64,000 nucleotides of DNA from RHLJ01 sp965242845 (GCA_965242845.1 CBDETC010000003.1:434001-498000); one strand, 5' to 3'. Positions 16,411 through 26,995 are shown, counted from the stretch's first letter. Notes: generated by a model from the sequence alone, not told the origin. Numbers and translations: made by a program.

Positions 16411-18909
16411 ATGCATATCGGTATATTTAAGAAGGGGCGAATCCTAGCCTATCTTCTTTGCAGTTTTTTAGTCATTTCGGGATGTAAGACGACTCAGCCA
16501 GCTTCGTCGTCATCGTCTCAATCGAGACCTTCAGCCAGCCGACCTGGACCAGGTGGCGGCGACCTCAAGAAATTCAGTGAAATAGTCACTAAAGATGCTG
16601 AATCTGATGAAGGTTTATTTAATGTGCACAAAGTAAAGGACAAGTATTACTTTGAAGTGCCAAATGAACTACTCGAAAGAGAAATGTTACTGGTTACTCG
16701 TGTGGCTGGTTCTACTCAAAACCTAAGTTTTGGTGGAGCAGGTCAAAAGGCTCGTGGCCAGCAAGTGGTAAGATGGCAGCGAAAAGAAAATTCTATTCTT
16801 CTACGCCACGTATCATATTCCAGTGTTGCTAATGAGGAAGATCCTATTTACGAATCAGTACGTAACAATAATTTTGAGCCGGTAATCTATACCTTCAAAA
16901 TCGAAGCAGACGCAACAGATAGTACGGGATTGGTTTTTGAAGCCACTAAGCTTTTTACTTCTGATGTAGCATTGTTAAGTGGTATGAGTAGCTTCCAAAG
17001 AAGAAACTTCCAGGTTCGTCGTTTAGATGGAAGCAGAAGTTTCGTGGAGCGTATGGCGAGTTACCCAAAAAATCTTGAAGTACGCCATGTATTAACTTAC
17101 GATGCTGGTTCTCCTCCGGATGATGGTGTTACTAATACGATTTCTCTGGAAGTAAATCAGTCTATGTTACTTCTTCCAGAAGAGCAGTGGATGCCAAGAA
17201 ACTGGGACCAGAGAGTAGGTTATTTCTCAATTCAACAGTACGATTATAGCTCAGAAGAGCATAAGGCCCAACGAAACAGATTTATTACCCGTTATAAACT
17301 GGTTCCAAAAGAGGAAGACAAAGCAGCTTATCTAAGAGGTGAACTTGTTGAGCCAGAAGAACCAATTATCTACTATTTAGATCCTGCGACTCCTACAAAA
17401 TGGATTCCATATCTAATACAAGGTATTAATGATTGGCAGGTAGCGTTCGAAGCAGCGGGCTTCAAAAATGCCATTATTGGTAAGGCTGCTCCAACTCCCG
17501 AAGAAGATCCTGAGTTTTCTCCGGAAGATGCGCGCTATTCTGTAATGCGTTATATCACTAACCCAATTCAGAATGCACAGGGACCTCATGTGCACGATCC
17601 TAGAACTGGTCAAATCCTGGAGAGTGATATTCTTTGGTATCACAACATCCAGAACCTTCTAAGAAACTGGTTCTTCATTCAAACAGCTGCTTCTAACCCT
17701 GATGCCCGAAACGTGAAAATGTCGGAAGATATCATGGGCGAGATGCTTCGATTTGTAATGGCTCACGAAGTTGGGCATACACTTGGTCTTCCACATAACA
17801 TGGGTTCAAGTGTTGGATATACAGTTGATCAGTTACGTGACCCTGAGTTTACTTCTACGCATGGAACGGCTCCATCTATTATGGATTATGCTCGTTTCAA
17901 CTACATTGCTCAACCAGGTGATGGAGTAACACATTACTATCCGAAAATTGGTGAGTATGACATCTGGTCTATCAAATGGGGTTATACATGGTTACCAGAT
18001 ATCGATGAGCCAAATGATGAGAATGAAACTCTGAATGATTGGATTGTAGCAAATGGTGATGATCCGCTATACTGGTTCGGTTACGCAAACGGTATTGATC
18101 CTCGTTCACAAACAGAAGCAATTGGTGATGATGCAATGAGAGCTAGTGAGCTTGGTCTCGCTAACCTTCAGGTTATTACTGATAATCTAATCGACTGGAT
18201 CGAAGAACCAGGTGAAGAATACAGTGACCTGAATGAGATTTATAATAATGTTATTGGTCAGTGGAGACGTTACATGGGCCACGTTACTACTTATGTAGGT
18301 GGTGTGTATCAGACGTACAAAACTTATGACCAGGGCGGTGAAGTGTACGAAATCGTATCTAAAGCAGATCAGCGACGTGCATTAGCTTTCCTAAACCGTC
18401 ATGCATTTACCGCTCCAACCTGGGCATTTAACCAGGATATCCTTGATCGCGTGAATTCATCAACTGCTGTTGAGGCTTTCCGTGGTGCACAAGCAGGAGT
18501 ACTTAATAATGTGATGAGCCCGGATCGAATTGCTAGGCTAGCAGATAACGAGCGTCGTGCTGAAGGCGAAACGTATACTGCGTTCGAAATGATGGATGAA
18601 CTTCGTGGCGGAGTATTCAGTGAGCTTAGAGCAAACAGAAATATCGATGTACACCGTCGACATCTTCAAAGAGCTTATATCGAGCGTGCTGATTACCTCA
18701 TGAATCAGGAGCCTCCAAGAGGTGGATTCTTTGGTTCTCGATACGACATCAGCCAGTCTGATGTACGTCCAATCGTACGCAACCAGCTTGTGATACTCAG
18801 AAGAGATATCAATAATCGAATTAATGCAGGAAATATCAATCGTGCTTCGAGAACTCACCTTGAGGACGCTCGTGCCCGAATTGATGATATTCTGGACGGA
18901 GACGACTAA
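16411..18909 (+). CDS. Exported zinc-dependent metalloprotease (DUF5117/DUF5118 type)
   Basis: An 832-residue lipoprotein: the signal ends VISGC (Cys at about 25), followed by a serine/proline-rich linker. The middle part has family features of DUF5118/DUF5117 proteins, and the metzincin zinc site HEVGHTLGLPH is at 452-462, with a Met-turn SIMDYAR around 489-495. It is therefore probably an active peptidase at the cell surface or in the periplasm, substrate unknown. Arginine codons here are often CGT, unlike many neighbours, which may point to high expression. It is followed by a strong terminator and by another large exported protein. Confidence 0.9.
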   Translation: MHIGIFKKGRILAYLLCSFLVISGCKTTQPASSSSSQSRPSASRPGPGGGDLKKFSEIVTKDAESDEGLFNVHKVKDKYYFEVPNELLEREMLLVTRVAGSTQNLSFGGAGQKARGQQVVRWQRKENSILLRHVSYSSVANEEDPIYESVRNNNFEPVIYTFKIEADATDSTGLVFEATKLFTSDVALLSGMSSFQRRNFQVRRLDGSRSFVERMASYPKNLEVRHVLTYDAGSPPDDGVTNTISLEVNQSMLLLPEEQWMPRNWDQRVGYFSIQQYDYSSEEHKAQRNRFITRYKLVPKEEDKAAYLRGELVEPEEPIIYYLDPATPTKWIPYLIQGINDWQVAFEAAGFKNAIIGKAAPTPEEDPEFSPEDARYSVMRYITNPIQNAQGPHVHDPRTGQILESDILWYHNIQNLLRNWFFIQTAASNPDARNVKMSEDIMGEMLRFVMAHEVGHTLGLPHNMGSSVGYTVDQLRDPEFTSTHGTAPSIMDYARFNYIAQPGDGVTHYYPKIGEYDIWSIKWGYTWLPDIDEPNDENETLNDWIVANGDDPLYWFGYANGIDPRSQTEAIGDDAMRASELGLANLQVITDNLIDWIEEPGEEYSDLNEIYNNVIGQWRRYMGHVTTYVGGVYQTYKTYDQGGEVYEIVSKADQRRALAFLNRHAFTAPTWAFNQDILDRVNSSTAVEAFRGAQAGVLNNVMSPDRIARLADNERRAEGETYTAFEMMDELRGGVFSELRANRNIDVHRRHLQRAYIERADYLMNQEPPRGGFFGSRYDISQSDVRPIVRNQLVILRRDINNRINAGNINRASRTHLEDARARIDDILDGDD

Positions 18910-18926
18910 GCAATTATCAAAAAGAC

Positions 18927-18962
18927 AAAGGATGGTACGGTACTCTGTGCCATCCTTTTTTT
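18927..18962 (+). terminator. Intrinsic terminator after the metalloprotease gene
   Basis: AAAGGATGG (from 18927) pairs with CCATCCTTT (to about 18958) around a short loop containing GTAC, followed by a run of T. It lies 18 bases after the stop codon and before the start of the next gene, so the two large genes are separate or only partly linked. Confidence 0.88.
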
Positions 18963-18981
18963 ATTTAAAAAAGGAGATAAC

Positions 18982-21900
18982 ATGAAAAAAGCCTATTGGT
19001 GCATACCAATTCTCAGTTTGTTGATGATGATTCCAAGCGCATCAGCTCAGCAGCTGGATATGGAGTTAATGAAAGGGATTGAGCCACGGAATATCGGGCC
19101 TGCTGGTATGAGTGGTCGTATCACTGCGATTGATGTGGTAGAAATGAACCCTGATATTATTTACGCAGGGTCTGCTTCCGGTGGTATCTGGAAATCTGAA
19201 AGTGGCGGAATTGCCTGGGAGCCTATTTTTGATGAGTATGATGCCGCATCTATTGGTGCGATCGACATCCATCAAAAAAGCCCTGACATTATCTGGGTTG
19301 GAACCGGTGAAGGGAATCCGAGAAACAGTGCCAGCGCAGGAGCAGGGGTATATCGCAGTTTAGATGGCGGTCGATCCTGGGAACTAATGGGGCTTGAAGG
19401 AACTCGAAACATTCATCGGGTAATTATTCATCCGGATGATCCAAATACTGTTTATGTAGGCGCACAAGGGAATGCATGGGCTGATACTGAAGATCGCGGT
19501 GTATACAAAACCACAGATGGTGGTAAAACCTGGGAAAAGATTTTATATGTAAACAATAGAACCGGTATTGCTGATATGGTGATGGATCCCATCAACCCAA
19601 ACAAGATGTTTGCAGCAATGTGGGAGTACCGCAGATGGCCATGGTTCTTTGAATCAGGCGGAGAAGGCTCAGGACTATATATGACCGTTGATGGTGGTGA
19701 TACCTGGACCGAGCTTACTCATGAAGATGGTCTTCCAAAAGGAGAGCTTGGAAAAATGGGGATTGCCATAGCTCCGGGTAAAACCAATGTGGTATATGCT
19801 CTTATTGAATCCAAGAAAAACGGAATTTATCGAAGTGATGATGGTGGATTTACCTGGGAGCTTCGGCAAACGGTAGAAAAAGATGGCGATGTAGGAAACC
19901 GTCCATTTTATTATGCCGAGATTTATGTAGATCCGTTTAATGAAAACCGGGTTTATAGTATCTACACGTATATCTCGAAGAGTGAAGATGGAGCTAAATC
20001 ATTTGAAAGCCTGTATCCATATTACAACTGGGTACATCCTGATCACCATGCTTTTTGGTTAAGCAAAGAAAGTCCTGGCTTTATGATTGACGGAAACGAT
20101 GGTGGGTTAAATATCACCTATGATGGTGGTGATACGTGGAGATTCATCGATAATATTCCGGTAGGTCAGTACTACCACGTGAACGTAGATATGGATATCC
20201 CATACAATGTATACGGCGGTATGCAGGATAATGGATCATGGGAAGGTCCTGCGTATGTGTGGAGGTCTGGAGGAATTCGTAATTCTTATTGGGATGAGTT
20301 GTTCTTCGGTGATGGATTTGATGTACTCGTAGACCCAAGTGATTCACGCTATGTATATGCGATGTCTCAGCAGGGTAATATTGGAAGAGTTGATCGAGTT
20401 AGTGGTAGTGCGAGATTCGTGAAGCCAACCCATCCAGATGGAGATGTTCTACGATTCAACTGGAATGCCGCTCTAAATTTCGATCCTTTTGATGTAGAGA
20501 CTATTTATTTCGGAAGCCAGTATGTACATAAGAGTACCGATCGAGGTGAAACCTGGGAGATTATCTCGCCAGACCTTACAACCAACGATACTACCAAGCA
20601 AAAGCAGCATGAAAGTGGTGGTCTTACCATGGATGCTACCGGCGCTGAAAACTACACTACCATTCTAGCCATAGAGCCAAGTCCAGTGGAAGAAGGTGTG
20701 ATTTGGGTTGGTACAGATGACGGCAAAGTACAAGTCACTCGCGATGGCGGTGAAAACTGGACCGATGTATCAAGAAACCTGCGAGGTGTTCCTGAAGGCA
20801 GTTATGTAGCTCAGGTTAAAGCATCCAAATTTAATGCTGGAGAAGCATTCGCGGTTATTAACGATTACCGACGTGGGAACTGGGCTCCTTATGTACTTCA
20901 TACTTCTGACTATGGACGACGATGGACTAACATCGTTGAAGACAAAGGAGTGAAAGGCTATGCTCTTTCTTTTGTTCAGGATTTAGAAGAGCAAAACCTG
21001 ATGTTCGTTGGAACAGAGTTTGGGCTGTATGTAAGTATCGATGCAGGAGACAACTGGACAAAATGGACGCACGAGTATCCAACCGTATCAACTTATGATA
21101 TGGTGATGCATCCACGTGAGCATGACCTTGTGATTGGAACATTTGGTCGTTCATTCTGGGTGTTTGATGACATGCGTCCACTTAGAGAGCTTGCCAAAAA
21201 TGGCGCTGATGAGCTAAACAAAACCATTAAAGCGTTCCCTTCTCCGGATGCTTACCTCGCAGAATGGAGACAGGCTACCGGAAGTCGTTTTGCTGCTGAT
21301 GGTATGTTTTTTGGTGACAACCGTGGAAGCGGAGCGATGTTAACCTACTCCGTAAATATTCCTGAGCCTGAAGAAGGTGAAAAGAAGAAAGACGAAAAGG
21401 TGAAAATCGAAGTATTCGATCGTTCTGGCGATAAAATCAGAACATATGAAGTTACTCCTGATGGAAACGGGTTAAACCGAACCAGCTGGTCGCTAAACCG
21501 AAAAGGAGTTCGATTCCCAAGCAGGAATGCTCCTAGACCAAATGCACCAGAACCCGGTGGACCAAGTGTACTTCCAGGAATGTACAAAGTGAAATATACC
21601 TTCATGGGTGAATCTGATTCGACCAGGGTAAGAGTTCATCCTGATCCGCGTATTGAGATGCCAATGAGAGCTCTTCAAGCTACTTCTGACTTTTATGACA
21701 GAGTATATGAAGTAGTAGACAAAATGAGTGATGCGGTAGCTAAGCTTCGCGATGCCAAGGGAATTGTTGAAGTGAATGAGCAGCTTCTAAAATCAGATAC
21801 TCGTCCAAAAGATGAATTGAAAGAAGTAAGTGACCTCAGCAAGGAAACGAAAGAGCGCATTGATGAATTGATGAATCATGTATTTGGTAAACCAGATGAT

Positions 21901-22149
21901 CGTCAAGGTATCACTCGTAATCCTGCAGTTACGGTAATGAGCCGTCTGTTTGGTCCAAATCGTTACTTAAATAATGATTGGGATGGCCCGGGATCTCACG
22001 AAGAAAACCTTCTTCGTTTAGCGACTGAAGCAGTAGACGAGGCAGTTGCTCAAATTGAAGACTTCGTAGCTACCGATTGGGTGGCTTACCAGGTTGCAAT
22101 TGAGTCAGCTGATTTAAGTCCATTCAAAACCCTTGGTGGAGACGACTAG
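18982..22149 (+). CDS. Exported Asp-box (BNR/sortilin-like) beta-propeller protein
   Basis: A 1055-residue exported protein: residues 1-22 are a signal peptide ending ASAQ. The body carries at least eight Asp-box motifs of the type SxDxGxTW (SLDGGRSW, TTDGGKTW, TVDGGDTW, SDDGGFTW, TYDGGDTW, STDRGETW, TRDGGENW, SIDAGDNW), which form beta-propeller blades like those of VPS10/sortilin proteins and sialidases. There is no clear sialidase arginine triad that I can see. The C-terminal 300 residues are helical and charged, with a KKKDEKVKIEV linker before them. Binding or carbohydrate-active roles are both possible. It has a good AAAAAGGAG ribosome binding site. Confidence 0.88.
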   Translation: MKKAYWCIPILSLLMMIPSASAQQLDMELMKGIEPRNIGPAGMSGRITAIDVVEMNPDIIYAGSASGGIWKSESGGIAWEPIFDEYDAASIGAIDIHQKSPDIIWVGTGEGNPRNSASAGAGVYRSLDGGRSWELMGLEGTRNIHRVIIHPDDPNTVYVGAQGNAWADTEDRGVYKTTDGGKTWEKILYVNNRTGIADMVMDPINPNKMFAAMWEYRRWPWFFESGGEGSGLYMTVDGGDTWTELTHEDGLPKGELGKMGIAIAPGKTNVVYALIESKKNGIYRSDDGGFTWELRQTVEKDGDVGNRPFYYAEIYVDPFNENRVYSIYTYISKSEDGAKSFESLYPYYNWVHPDHHAFWLSKESPGFMIDGNDGGLNITYDGGDTWRFIDNIPVGQYYHVNVDMDIPYNVYGGMQDNGSWEGPAYVWRSGGIRNSYWDELFFGDGFDVLVDPSDSRYVYAMSQQGNIGRVDRVSGSARFVKPTHPDGDVLRFNWNAALNFDPFDVETIYFGSQYVHKSTDRGETWEIISPDLTTNDTTKQKQHESGGLTMDATGAENYTTILAIEPSPVEEGVIWVGTDDGKVQVTRDGGENWTDVSRNLRGVPEGSYVAQVKASKFNAGEAFAVINDYRRGNWAPYVLHTSDYGRRWTNIVEDKGVKGYALSFVQDLEEQNLMFVGTEFGLYVSIDAGDNWTKWTHEYPTVSTYDMVMHPREHDLVIGTFGRSFWVFDDMRPLRELAKNGADELNKTIKAFPSPDAYLAEWRQATGSRFAADGMFFGDNRGSGAMLTYSVNIPEPEEGEKKKDEKVKIEVFDRSGDKIRTYEVTPDGNGLNRTSWSLNRKGVRFPSRNAPRPNAPEPGGPSVLPGMYKVKYTFMGESDSTRVRVHPDPRIEMPMRALQATSDFYDRVYEVVDKMSDAVAKLRDAKGIVEVNEQLLKSDTRPKDELKEVSDLSKETKERIDELMNHVFGKPDDRQGITRNPAVTVMSRLFGPNRYLNNDWDGPGSHEENLLRLATEAVDEAVAQIEDFVATDWVAYQVAIESADLSPFKTLGGDD

Positions 22150-22177
22150 GACTTAGCCTTTTATTAAAGGATGTGCT

Positions 22178-22207
22178 AAAGCCCCGGCTATTCGTCGGGG
22201 CTTTTTT
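22178..22207 (+). terminator. Intrinsic terminator after the Asp-box protein gene
   Basis: AAAGCCCCG (22178-22186) and CGGGGCTTT (22196-22204) form a perfect GC-rich stem with a 9-base loop, followed by T-rich sequence. Confidence 0.93.
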
Positions 22208-22211
22208 ATTT

Positions 22212-22350
22212 GTCATTGCGAGGGAGCCTATCTATCGATAGACAGACTCGTCCCTAAAACTCTACAAGTCATTCTGAGGCTACTGCCGAAGAATCTAATT
22301 GGTTTTGAATCATGTTGATTCTTCGCTTCCGCTCAGAATGACAGCAATGA
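22212..22350. repeat. Nested palindromic repeats (variants GC and CT)
   Basis: An outer pair of arms, GTCATTGCGAGGG at 22212 and GCAATGA at 22344-22350, encloses a complete second element: GTCATTCTGAGG (22268), GAAGAATCT (22288-22296), GATTCTTCG (from 22317) and CTCAGAATGAC (22332-22342). The inner element is the CT variant of the repeat family found at six further places in the window, and the outer is a degraded GC variant. Confidence 0.85.
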
Positions 22351-22406
22351 GAAGGAATGTAAGATTACAGATGGAAATGGAGGTCAGCCTTATTTAAGCT
22401 TATCAG

Positions 22407-23174
22407 CTATTCTTCTTCCGCTTCAGGAAGAATCGAAAACTCTTTTGGGACCCAGGTTGTAACCTGGCCACTTGGCTGAGTGAACTGAACTTTTACAATA
22501 TATGGAGCAGACTCAGAAAGCCAGTACAGGCTTTTAGTATTACTGTTGAGTATGGAAAATTTCCTAGCGTCTACCATACCAATTTGAGGAATATCTAGCT
22601 GTTCTGATTCTAAAAATTCTAAGAGCTGAGTACCAGGTACGGGTAGGTGGGGTAATCCATTTACGGTAATTAATCGCAATACATTTGAAGACTTGCCTAT
22701 TGCGCTAATTAATGTAAAGCCATCTGATGACCATGTGAACCCGGGATCTTCAAGAGTAGTAACTGAAACTTCAGAATCAGAAAAGGAATTATCCAGAGAA
22801 GTGCTTATCACTGTCCCATCTTTGAAATCAGTATGCTGAACATAATTAGGACTCCACCTGATATCTATTGAAACAGGGGCGAGGCTATTCTTGTTTAAAA
22901 CATCTGCTTTTTCATACCAACTGCCATCGGTTGACTCCCACCTCAATGAACGATGAATATTCGCTCCATGAACCTGAGCTTTATCAATGATGATATTGAC
23001 ACCCTTTCTTTTAGTACCAGAAGGCTCAATAACTTCTTGTTCCCATGTTAATGAATAACTGGTGAAGTCGTTTAAACTAACCGTAGATGGAGTAATAGTG
23101 AGCGTATCCGTTTCCTGTGCAATGATAAAGAAAGGAAGCATAGAGAAAATGGCGAGTAAGAGAGAATTTTTCAT
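22407..23174 (-). CDS. Secreted protein of unknown function
   Basis: A 255-residue protein with a clear signal peptide (MKNSLLLAIFSMLPFFIIAQ). The rest is beta-rich, with a DUF3108-like flavour: a stretch describing alternating strands and a conserved-looking segment LYWLSESAPYIVKVQF near the C-terminus. I could not assign a family with confidence. It ends in an acidic EAEEE tail. It stands alone between a repeat and the divergent hydroxylase gene; 23175-23354 between them shows no feature I can name. Confidence 0.7.
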   Translation of the reverse strand: MKNSLLLAIFSMLPFFIIAQETDTLTITPSTVSLNDFTSYSLTWEQEVIEPSGTKRKGVNIIIDKAQVHGANIHRSLRWESTDGSWYEKADVLNKNSLAPVSIDIRWSPNYVQHTDFKDGTVISTSLDNSFSDSEVSVTTLEDPGFTWSSDGFTLISAIGKSSNVLRLITVNGLPHLPVPGTQLLEFLESEQLDIPQIGMVDARKFSILNSNTKSLYWLSESAPYIVKVQFTQPSGQVTTWVPKEFSILPEAEEE

Positions 23175-23354
23175 TTTTAGAGAAAAATAGCTCCATTAAA
23201 ATCAGACACTCAACGTTGATGCAGTCAGGGCTCAAGTAAATGCAGTAAGTAAACAGGTTTGCAGTGAAGCAGTGACTACGTAAAGGGAATGCAAGATTAC
23301 AAGCTAAAGTTATATATTCGACCGAGGGTAACCGGTAAACAAGCATAGATCAGC

Positions 23355-24218
23355 ATGGAGTCATTCATCGATTTTTTTGAAAACATCCCGTCCGCATTCA
23401 GAGCCGGGATTCTGATTGGAGGTATTTTCCTCTTCTGGATAATTGAAGGGGTTTTCCCATTGTTCGAATTTGGGTACCGAAAAGTGCGTCATGCTGGAAT
23501 TAACGGGTTGCTTACCCTCTTCTTCTTAGTCATAGGTCTTGCTTTTGCAGGAGTGCTATTAGCAGCTTCAGATTGGGTCACTGCAAATGATTTTGGACTG
23601 TTAAACTGGATTGAGATGCCCATCTGGCTGCAAATGGTTATTGGAATAATGCTTCTGGATTTTTTCGGAGCCTGGCTCGTTCACTGGGTCGAACATAAAG
23701 TCCGCTTTATGTGGAAATTCCATCTGGTACATCATAGTGATACTACCGTTGATGTAACAACAGGATTAAGACATCACCCAGGAGAAGCTGTATTTAGAAT
23801 GCTCTTCACCATTTTAGGAGTAGTAGTAGTGGGGGCACCCATCTGGATTGTATTTCTTTACCAAACCTGTTCTGCTGCTTTTACTCACTTCAACCACGCC
23901 AATATCCAGATGCCTAAGAAATTGGATCGGACGCTATCATGGGTATTTGTAACGCCGTACATGCACAAAGTGCATCATCACTACACTCAGCCCTTAACCG
24001 ATACCAATTACGGGAACATCTTTGCGATTTGGGATCGGGTATTTGGCACCTTCGCCCAGGTGGAGGATACCAAAGAGTTGATCTATGGAATCGATACACA
24101 TATGGATCCCAAAGAGCACGATGATGTCGTAAACCTGCTTAAAATTCCGTTTCAGAGATATCGACCGCCAGTAGGTTCTAAGTTTGGGGAAGATGCAGAA
24201 ACAGATGTCAATGAGTGA
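23355..24218 (+). CDS. Sterol desaturase/fatty acid hydroxylase family membrane protein
   Basis: A 287-residue inner-membrane protein with four or more membrane segments and the family's di-iron histidine motifs: H110WVEH114, H123LVHH127 and H204KVHHH209, plus the typical FTHFNHANI and NYGNIFAIWDRVFGTF. These enzymes use oxygen to hydroxylate or desaturate lipids; in related bacteria they act on sterols, carotenoids, ether lipids or fatty acids, so the substrate is open. It converges on the DUF5916 gene with only 6 bases between stop codons. Confidence 0.92.
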   Translation: MESFIDFFENIPSAFRAGILIGGIFLFWIIEGVFPLFEFGYRKVRHAGINGLLTLFFLVIGLAFAGVLLAASDWVTANDFGLLNWIEMPIWLQMVIGIMLLDFFGAWLVHWVEHKVRFMWKFHLVHHSDTTVDVTTGLRHHPGEAVFRMLFTILGVVVVGAPIWIVFLYQTCSAAFTHFNHANIQMPKKLDRTLSWVFVTPYMHKVHHHYTQPLTDTNYGNIFAIWDRVFGTFAQVEDTKELIYGIDTHMDPKEHDDVVNLLKIPFQRYRPPVGSKFGEDAETDVNE

Positions 24219-24224
24219 TCATTA

Positions 24225-26825
24225 TCACAATCCAAGCAGGTAAGAAAACTTAATCAGGAATACATTTTCGGGCTTCACTGAAAATAACTCATCAAAACCT
24301 GAACCATAATTAAAACTTCCGGTTGAATCATCAAAGTCGGTTCGGCCTTGCGTCCAAACCAGGAATACTAATGATCCCGGACGATATTCCCATCTGAGTA
24401 CTAAATTAGATCGGAATTGACGGAAGTTAAAGTCGTAGTCATTCACATAATCCTCAGATGAAAATGAAACATCCCTGCTAAATCGATCATCAAAATTAGC
24501 AGCACTTGGATTTGTGACGACTTTAGGGTCGGAATAATCTACCGCACTAATAAAGGGTGACCCGTAATACTGAATGGTAAATTCAGGTGAGATTACATAA
24601 TCCAGTCGCATGGTAATGCTTGTTGTTACCTGGTCAATATCTCCGAATATGTATGCATCATTACCACTAAGATCACTCGTTGTGGTCATGTATTGAAGTT
24701 CTCCATCAAAAATATTGAGGCTTGGGCGAACAAAAATTCGGAACGCGTCTGTAGGTAAGTATCTAACAGATAAACCGAAGTTTTTTCGATTGGCAGATTC
24801 ATCAAATCCGAAAAATTGGCTATGGTTAGCACCAAATGAAAGTTGCTTCCTACGATCTGTATTTACACTAGAGAAGTAGCTATATCCACCAGGTACCTTC
24901 ATGGATGGCCCGCCTCTTAAGAAGGTATTTGAAACTTCTTCTCCTTCTATATCCATTCCGGCATTTACAAACCAGTAATTCTTGAGCTCACCATTAATAT
25001 TGAAATTTCCACCTTTGAAATTATTGGTGCCACCAAAATCCCAACCTGTCCACTGATTTAGATTTATATTCGCATTTCTGAATACTCCTATGGGATTCGC
25101 AAAGCGATAGCCGGCCCAAAGTACCTGGAAAATAGAATCACCACGTCGCAAGAAGCCTATATCGTTCAATTCCAATTCAGGAGATCGCCAGGTTACCCAT
25201 CCCAGGTATCGCCAGCCACTGCTGGCTTGTTTCCCAACTTGAATATTTCCACCTGTTCCGGTTAGAGACGTTCTGGTTGGGTCATAAGTGGTATAATCAT
25301 TATCCGGGCGTTGAAAGAACCTTCGGGATGATTCCTGCTGACGTAGAATAGCTTCCTCGCTACCGGTTATATGACTGGCGATCATATTTGCACGAACATA
25401 ATATGTTCTGTCATTCCAATAGTGCTCAAAATTTAATCCACCGGTGTAAGCACCGGTATTTAGATTTTCGAGAGAAGCATTATTGATATCCCGATTTGTG
25501 GCCGTGAACATTCCGCCAAAAACAGTATTACTCTCATTTGTTTCCTGTTGTACACTTGCTAAGAAATAATTCGTAAGTGGCTCAACGATTTCCTCACTGG
25601 AAACACCATTTCGACTTACATCCGCGTATTCAGCAGAAGTCAGACTTTCCACAATCCCAATGGATAGACCATTTTGAGTTTTTCCTGTTAGTTTTACCGC
25701 ACCTAAAATAGTTGTGTTTTGTTGTACATCTGCATATTCGTTCAAACTACTATTAACATCCGGGAAATTTTGCGGGCTTCTACCAATTCGGCGAGAGTAA
25801 AATAAATTGTCAGATGAGTACGGATTACCTCCGCCTGTAATTTGAAAACTGGTGATGCTTCTACCTTCGATAAAAAATGGTCGTCGTTCCTGGAAAAAGG
25901 ATTCGAAAGCAGTAAGGTTTACCTCAGAAGGATCGGCTTCGACCTGACCAAAATCGGGGTTGATCGTGAAGTCGACTGTGAAATCGTTAGTAATACCGAT
26001 TTTACCATCTAATCCGAGACTTAACGACTCATCGCTACCATCTCTGAATGGGTTTCCTGCCTGGGCTTCATATCGTTCTGCCTTAGCCACGGTGTATGGT
26101 GCGATTTCAATTTGTCGCTTTGGTTTGATTCCCCGGATACCCTGTAGTTTTCCGAAGTTACTTACCCAGCCAGCATCTTCCTGCGAGAAATACTGCCAGG
26201 TAGAACGCTCTTGATTTCTAAAAAACCTGCGGGTGAATTGCATTCCCCATTCCTGATTTTCATTCGCATCGAAACGAAGTTGAGTAAACGGAATTCTCAT
26301 TTCAGCAATCCAGCCTTCACTATCAATACTGGTTTCAAAATCCCAGAGTGGATCCCAGGAAGAATCCCAGTTATTACCATCATTGCTAACCGCTTCGTCT
26401 CCTTTTACACCCGAAACGGATGCTGTAAAAGAAAAAGCAGTTCTATTATCGTTATAACTATCGATGTTAATCTCTACCCAATCTCCTTCAAAGCCATCCC
26501 TGCGCGAAAGTCGTTTAACGATTTTATCCGGTTCATCATCAAAGGCCCGTATGGCTACATACAGGTAATTATTATCATATAACACTTTAATTGCTGTAGG
26601 TTGAGATGGCTCAGCTCCATGATCCGGACTAATTTGTGTGAACCCACCTGACCATTCTACCATCTTCCAGCTGTCTTCATCAATAAGACCGTCAATCCGG
26701 GGAGATTCCCCTGTAATTTTTTGAGTGAGGTAACTCTTTTGTGGAATTTCTGTTTGTTCTTGTGCGGATAAGAATGGTTGTATGCACAAGCTAGCAATGA
26801 GAAGCGTGCTGAATTTGATGTTCAT
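24225..26825 (-). CDS. DUF5916 outer-membrane protein with N-terminal CBM9-like domain
   Basis: An 866-residue exported protein: signal peptide 1-21 (ends LSAQ), a CBM9-like sugar-binding fold at about 35-230 (SPRIDGLIDEDSWKMVEW, then a run to FTRRFFRNQE), and a C-terminal DUF5916 region of alternating hydrophobic strands, ending in phenylalanine/leucine-rich sequence typical of an outer-membrane beta-barrel. The family is common in Bacteroidota and relatives and its function is not established. It is separate from the neighbouring ACT-domain gene by a 170-base gap that holds nothing I can name. Confidence 0.88.
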   Translation of the reverse strand: MNIKFSTLLIASLCIQPFLSAQEQTEIPQKSYLTQKITGESPRIDGLIDEDSWKMVEWSGGFTQISPDHGAEPSQPTAIKVLYDNNYLYVAIRAFDDEPDKIVKRLSRRDGFEGDWVEINIDSYNDNRTAFSFTASVSGVKGDEAVSNDGNNWDSSWDPLWDFETSIDSEGWIAEMRIPFTQLRFDANENQEWGMQFTRRFFRNQERSTWQYFSQEDAGWVSNFGKLQGIRGIKPKRQIEIAPYTVAKAERYEAQAGNPFRDGSDESLSLGLDGKIGITNDFTVDFTINPDFGQVEADPSEVNLTAFESFFQERRPFFIEGRSITSFQITGGGNPYSSDNLFYSRRIGRSPQNFPDVNSSLNEYADVQQNTTILGAVKLTGKTQNGLSIGIVESLTSAEYADVSRNGVSSEEIVEPLTNYFLASVQQETNESNTVFGGMFTATNRDINNASLENLNTGAYTGGLNFEHYWNDRTYYVRANMIASHITGSEEAILRQQESSRRFFQRPDNDYTTYDPTRTSLTGTGGNIQVGKQASSGWRYLGWVTWRSPELELNDIGFLRRGDSIFQVLWAGYRFANPIGVFRNANINLNQWTGWDFGGTNNFKGGNFNINGELKNYWFVNAGMDIEGEEVSNTFLRGGPSMKVPGGYSYFSSVNTDRRKQLSFGANHSQFFGFDESANRKNFGLSVRYLPTDAFRIFVRPSLNIFDGELQYMTTTSDLSGNDAYIFGDIDQVTTSITMRLDYVISPEFTIQYYGSPFISAVDYSDPKVVTNPSAANFDDRFSRDVSFSSEDYVNDYDFNFRQFRSNLVLRWEYRPGSLVFLVWTQGRTDFDDSTGSFNYGSGFDELFSVKPENVFLIKFSYLLGL

Positions 26826-26995
26826 AGAGTTGTTTTCTGGATTTTGTACCTATAACCGTAAAATGATTTCCCCATACACGTTCATAAGCTTGAGAAGTTA
26901 CCAACGAAATGTAAAAGAATAGGAGAGGGGGTAAACGCGGGTATTCTCTATCTATACCTCACTTTTTAAAATAAATATAGGCTTAAGCAGGCTTT

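Noticed and set aside
23077..23346. 89-codon minus-strand ORF overlapping the secreted protein gene
   Set aside because: It overlaps the start of a clearly coding gene in another frame and has no signal, motif or ribosome binding site.
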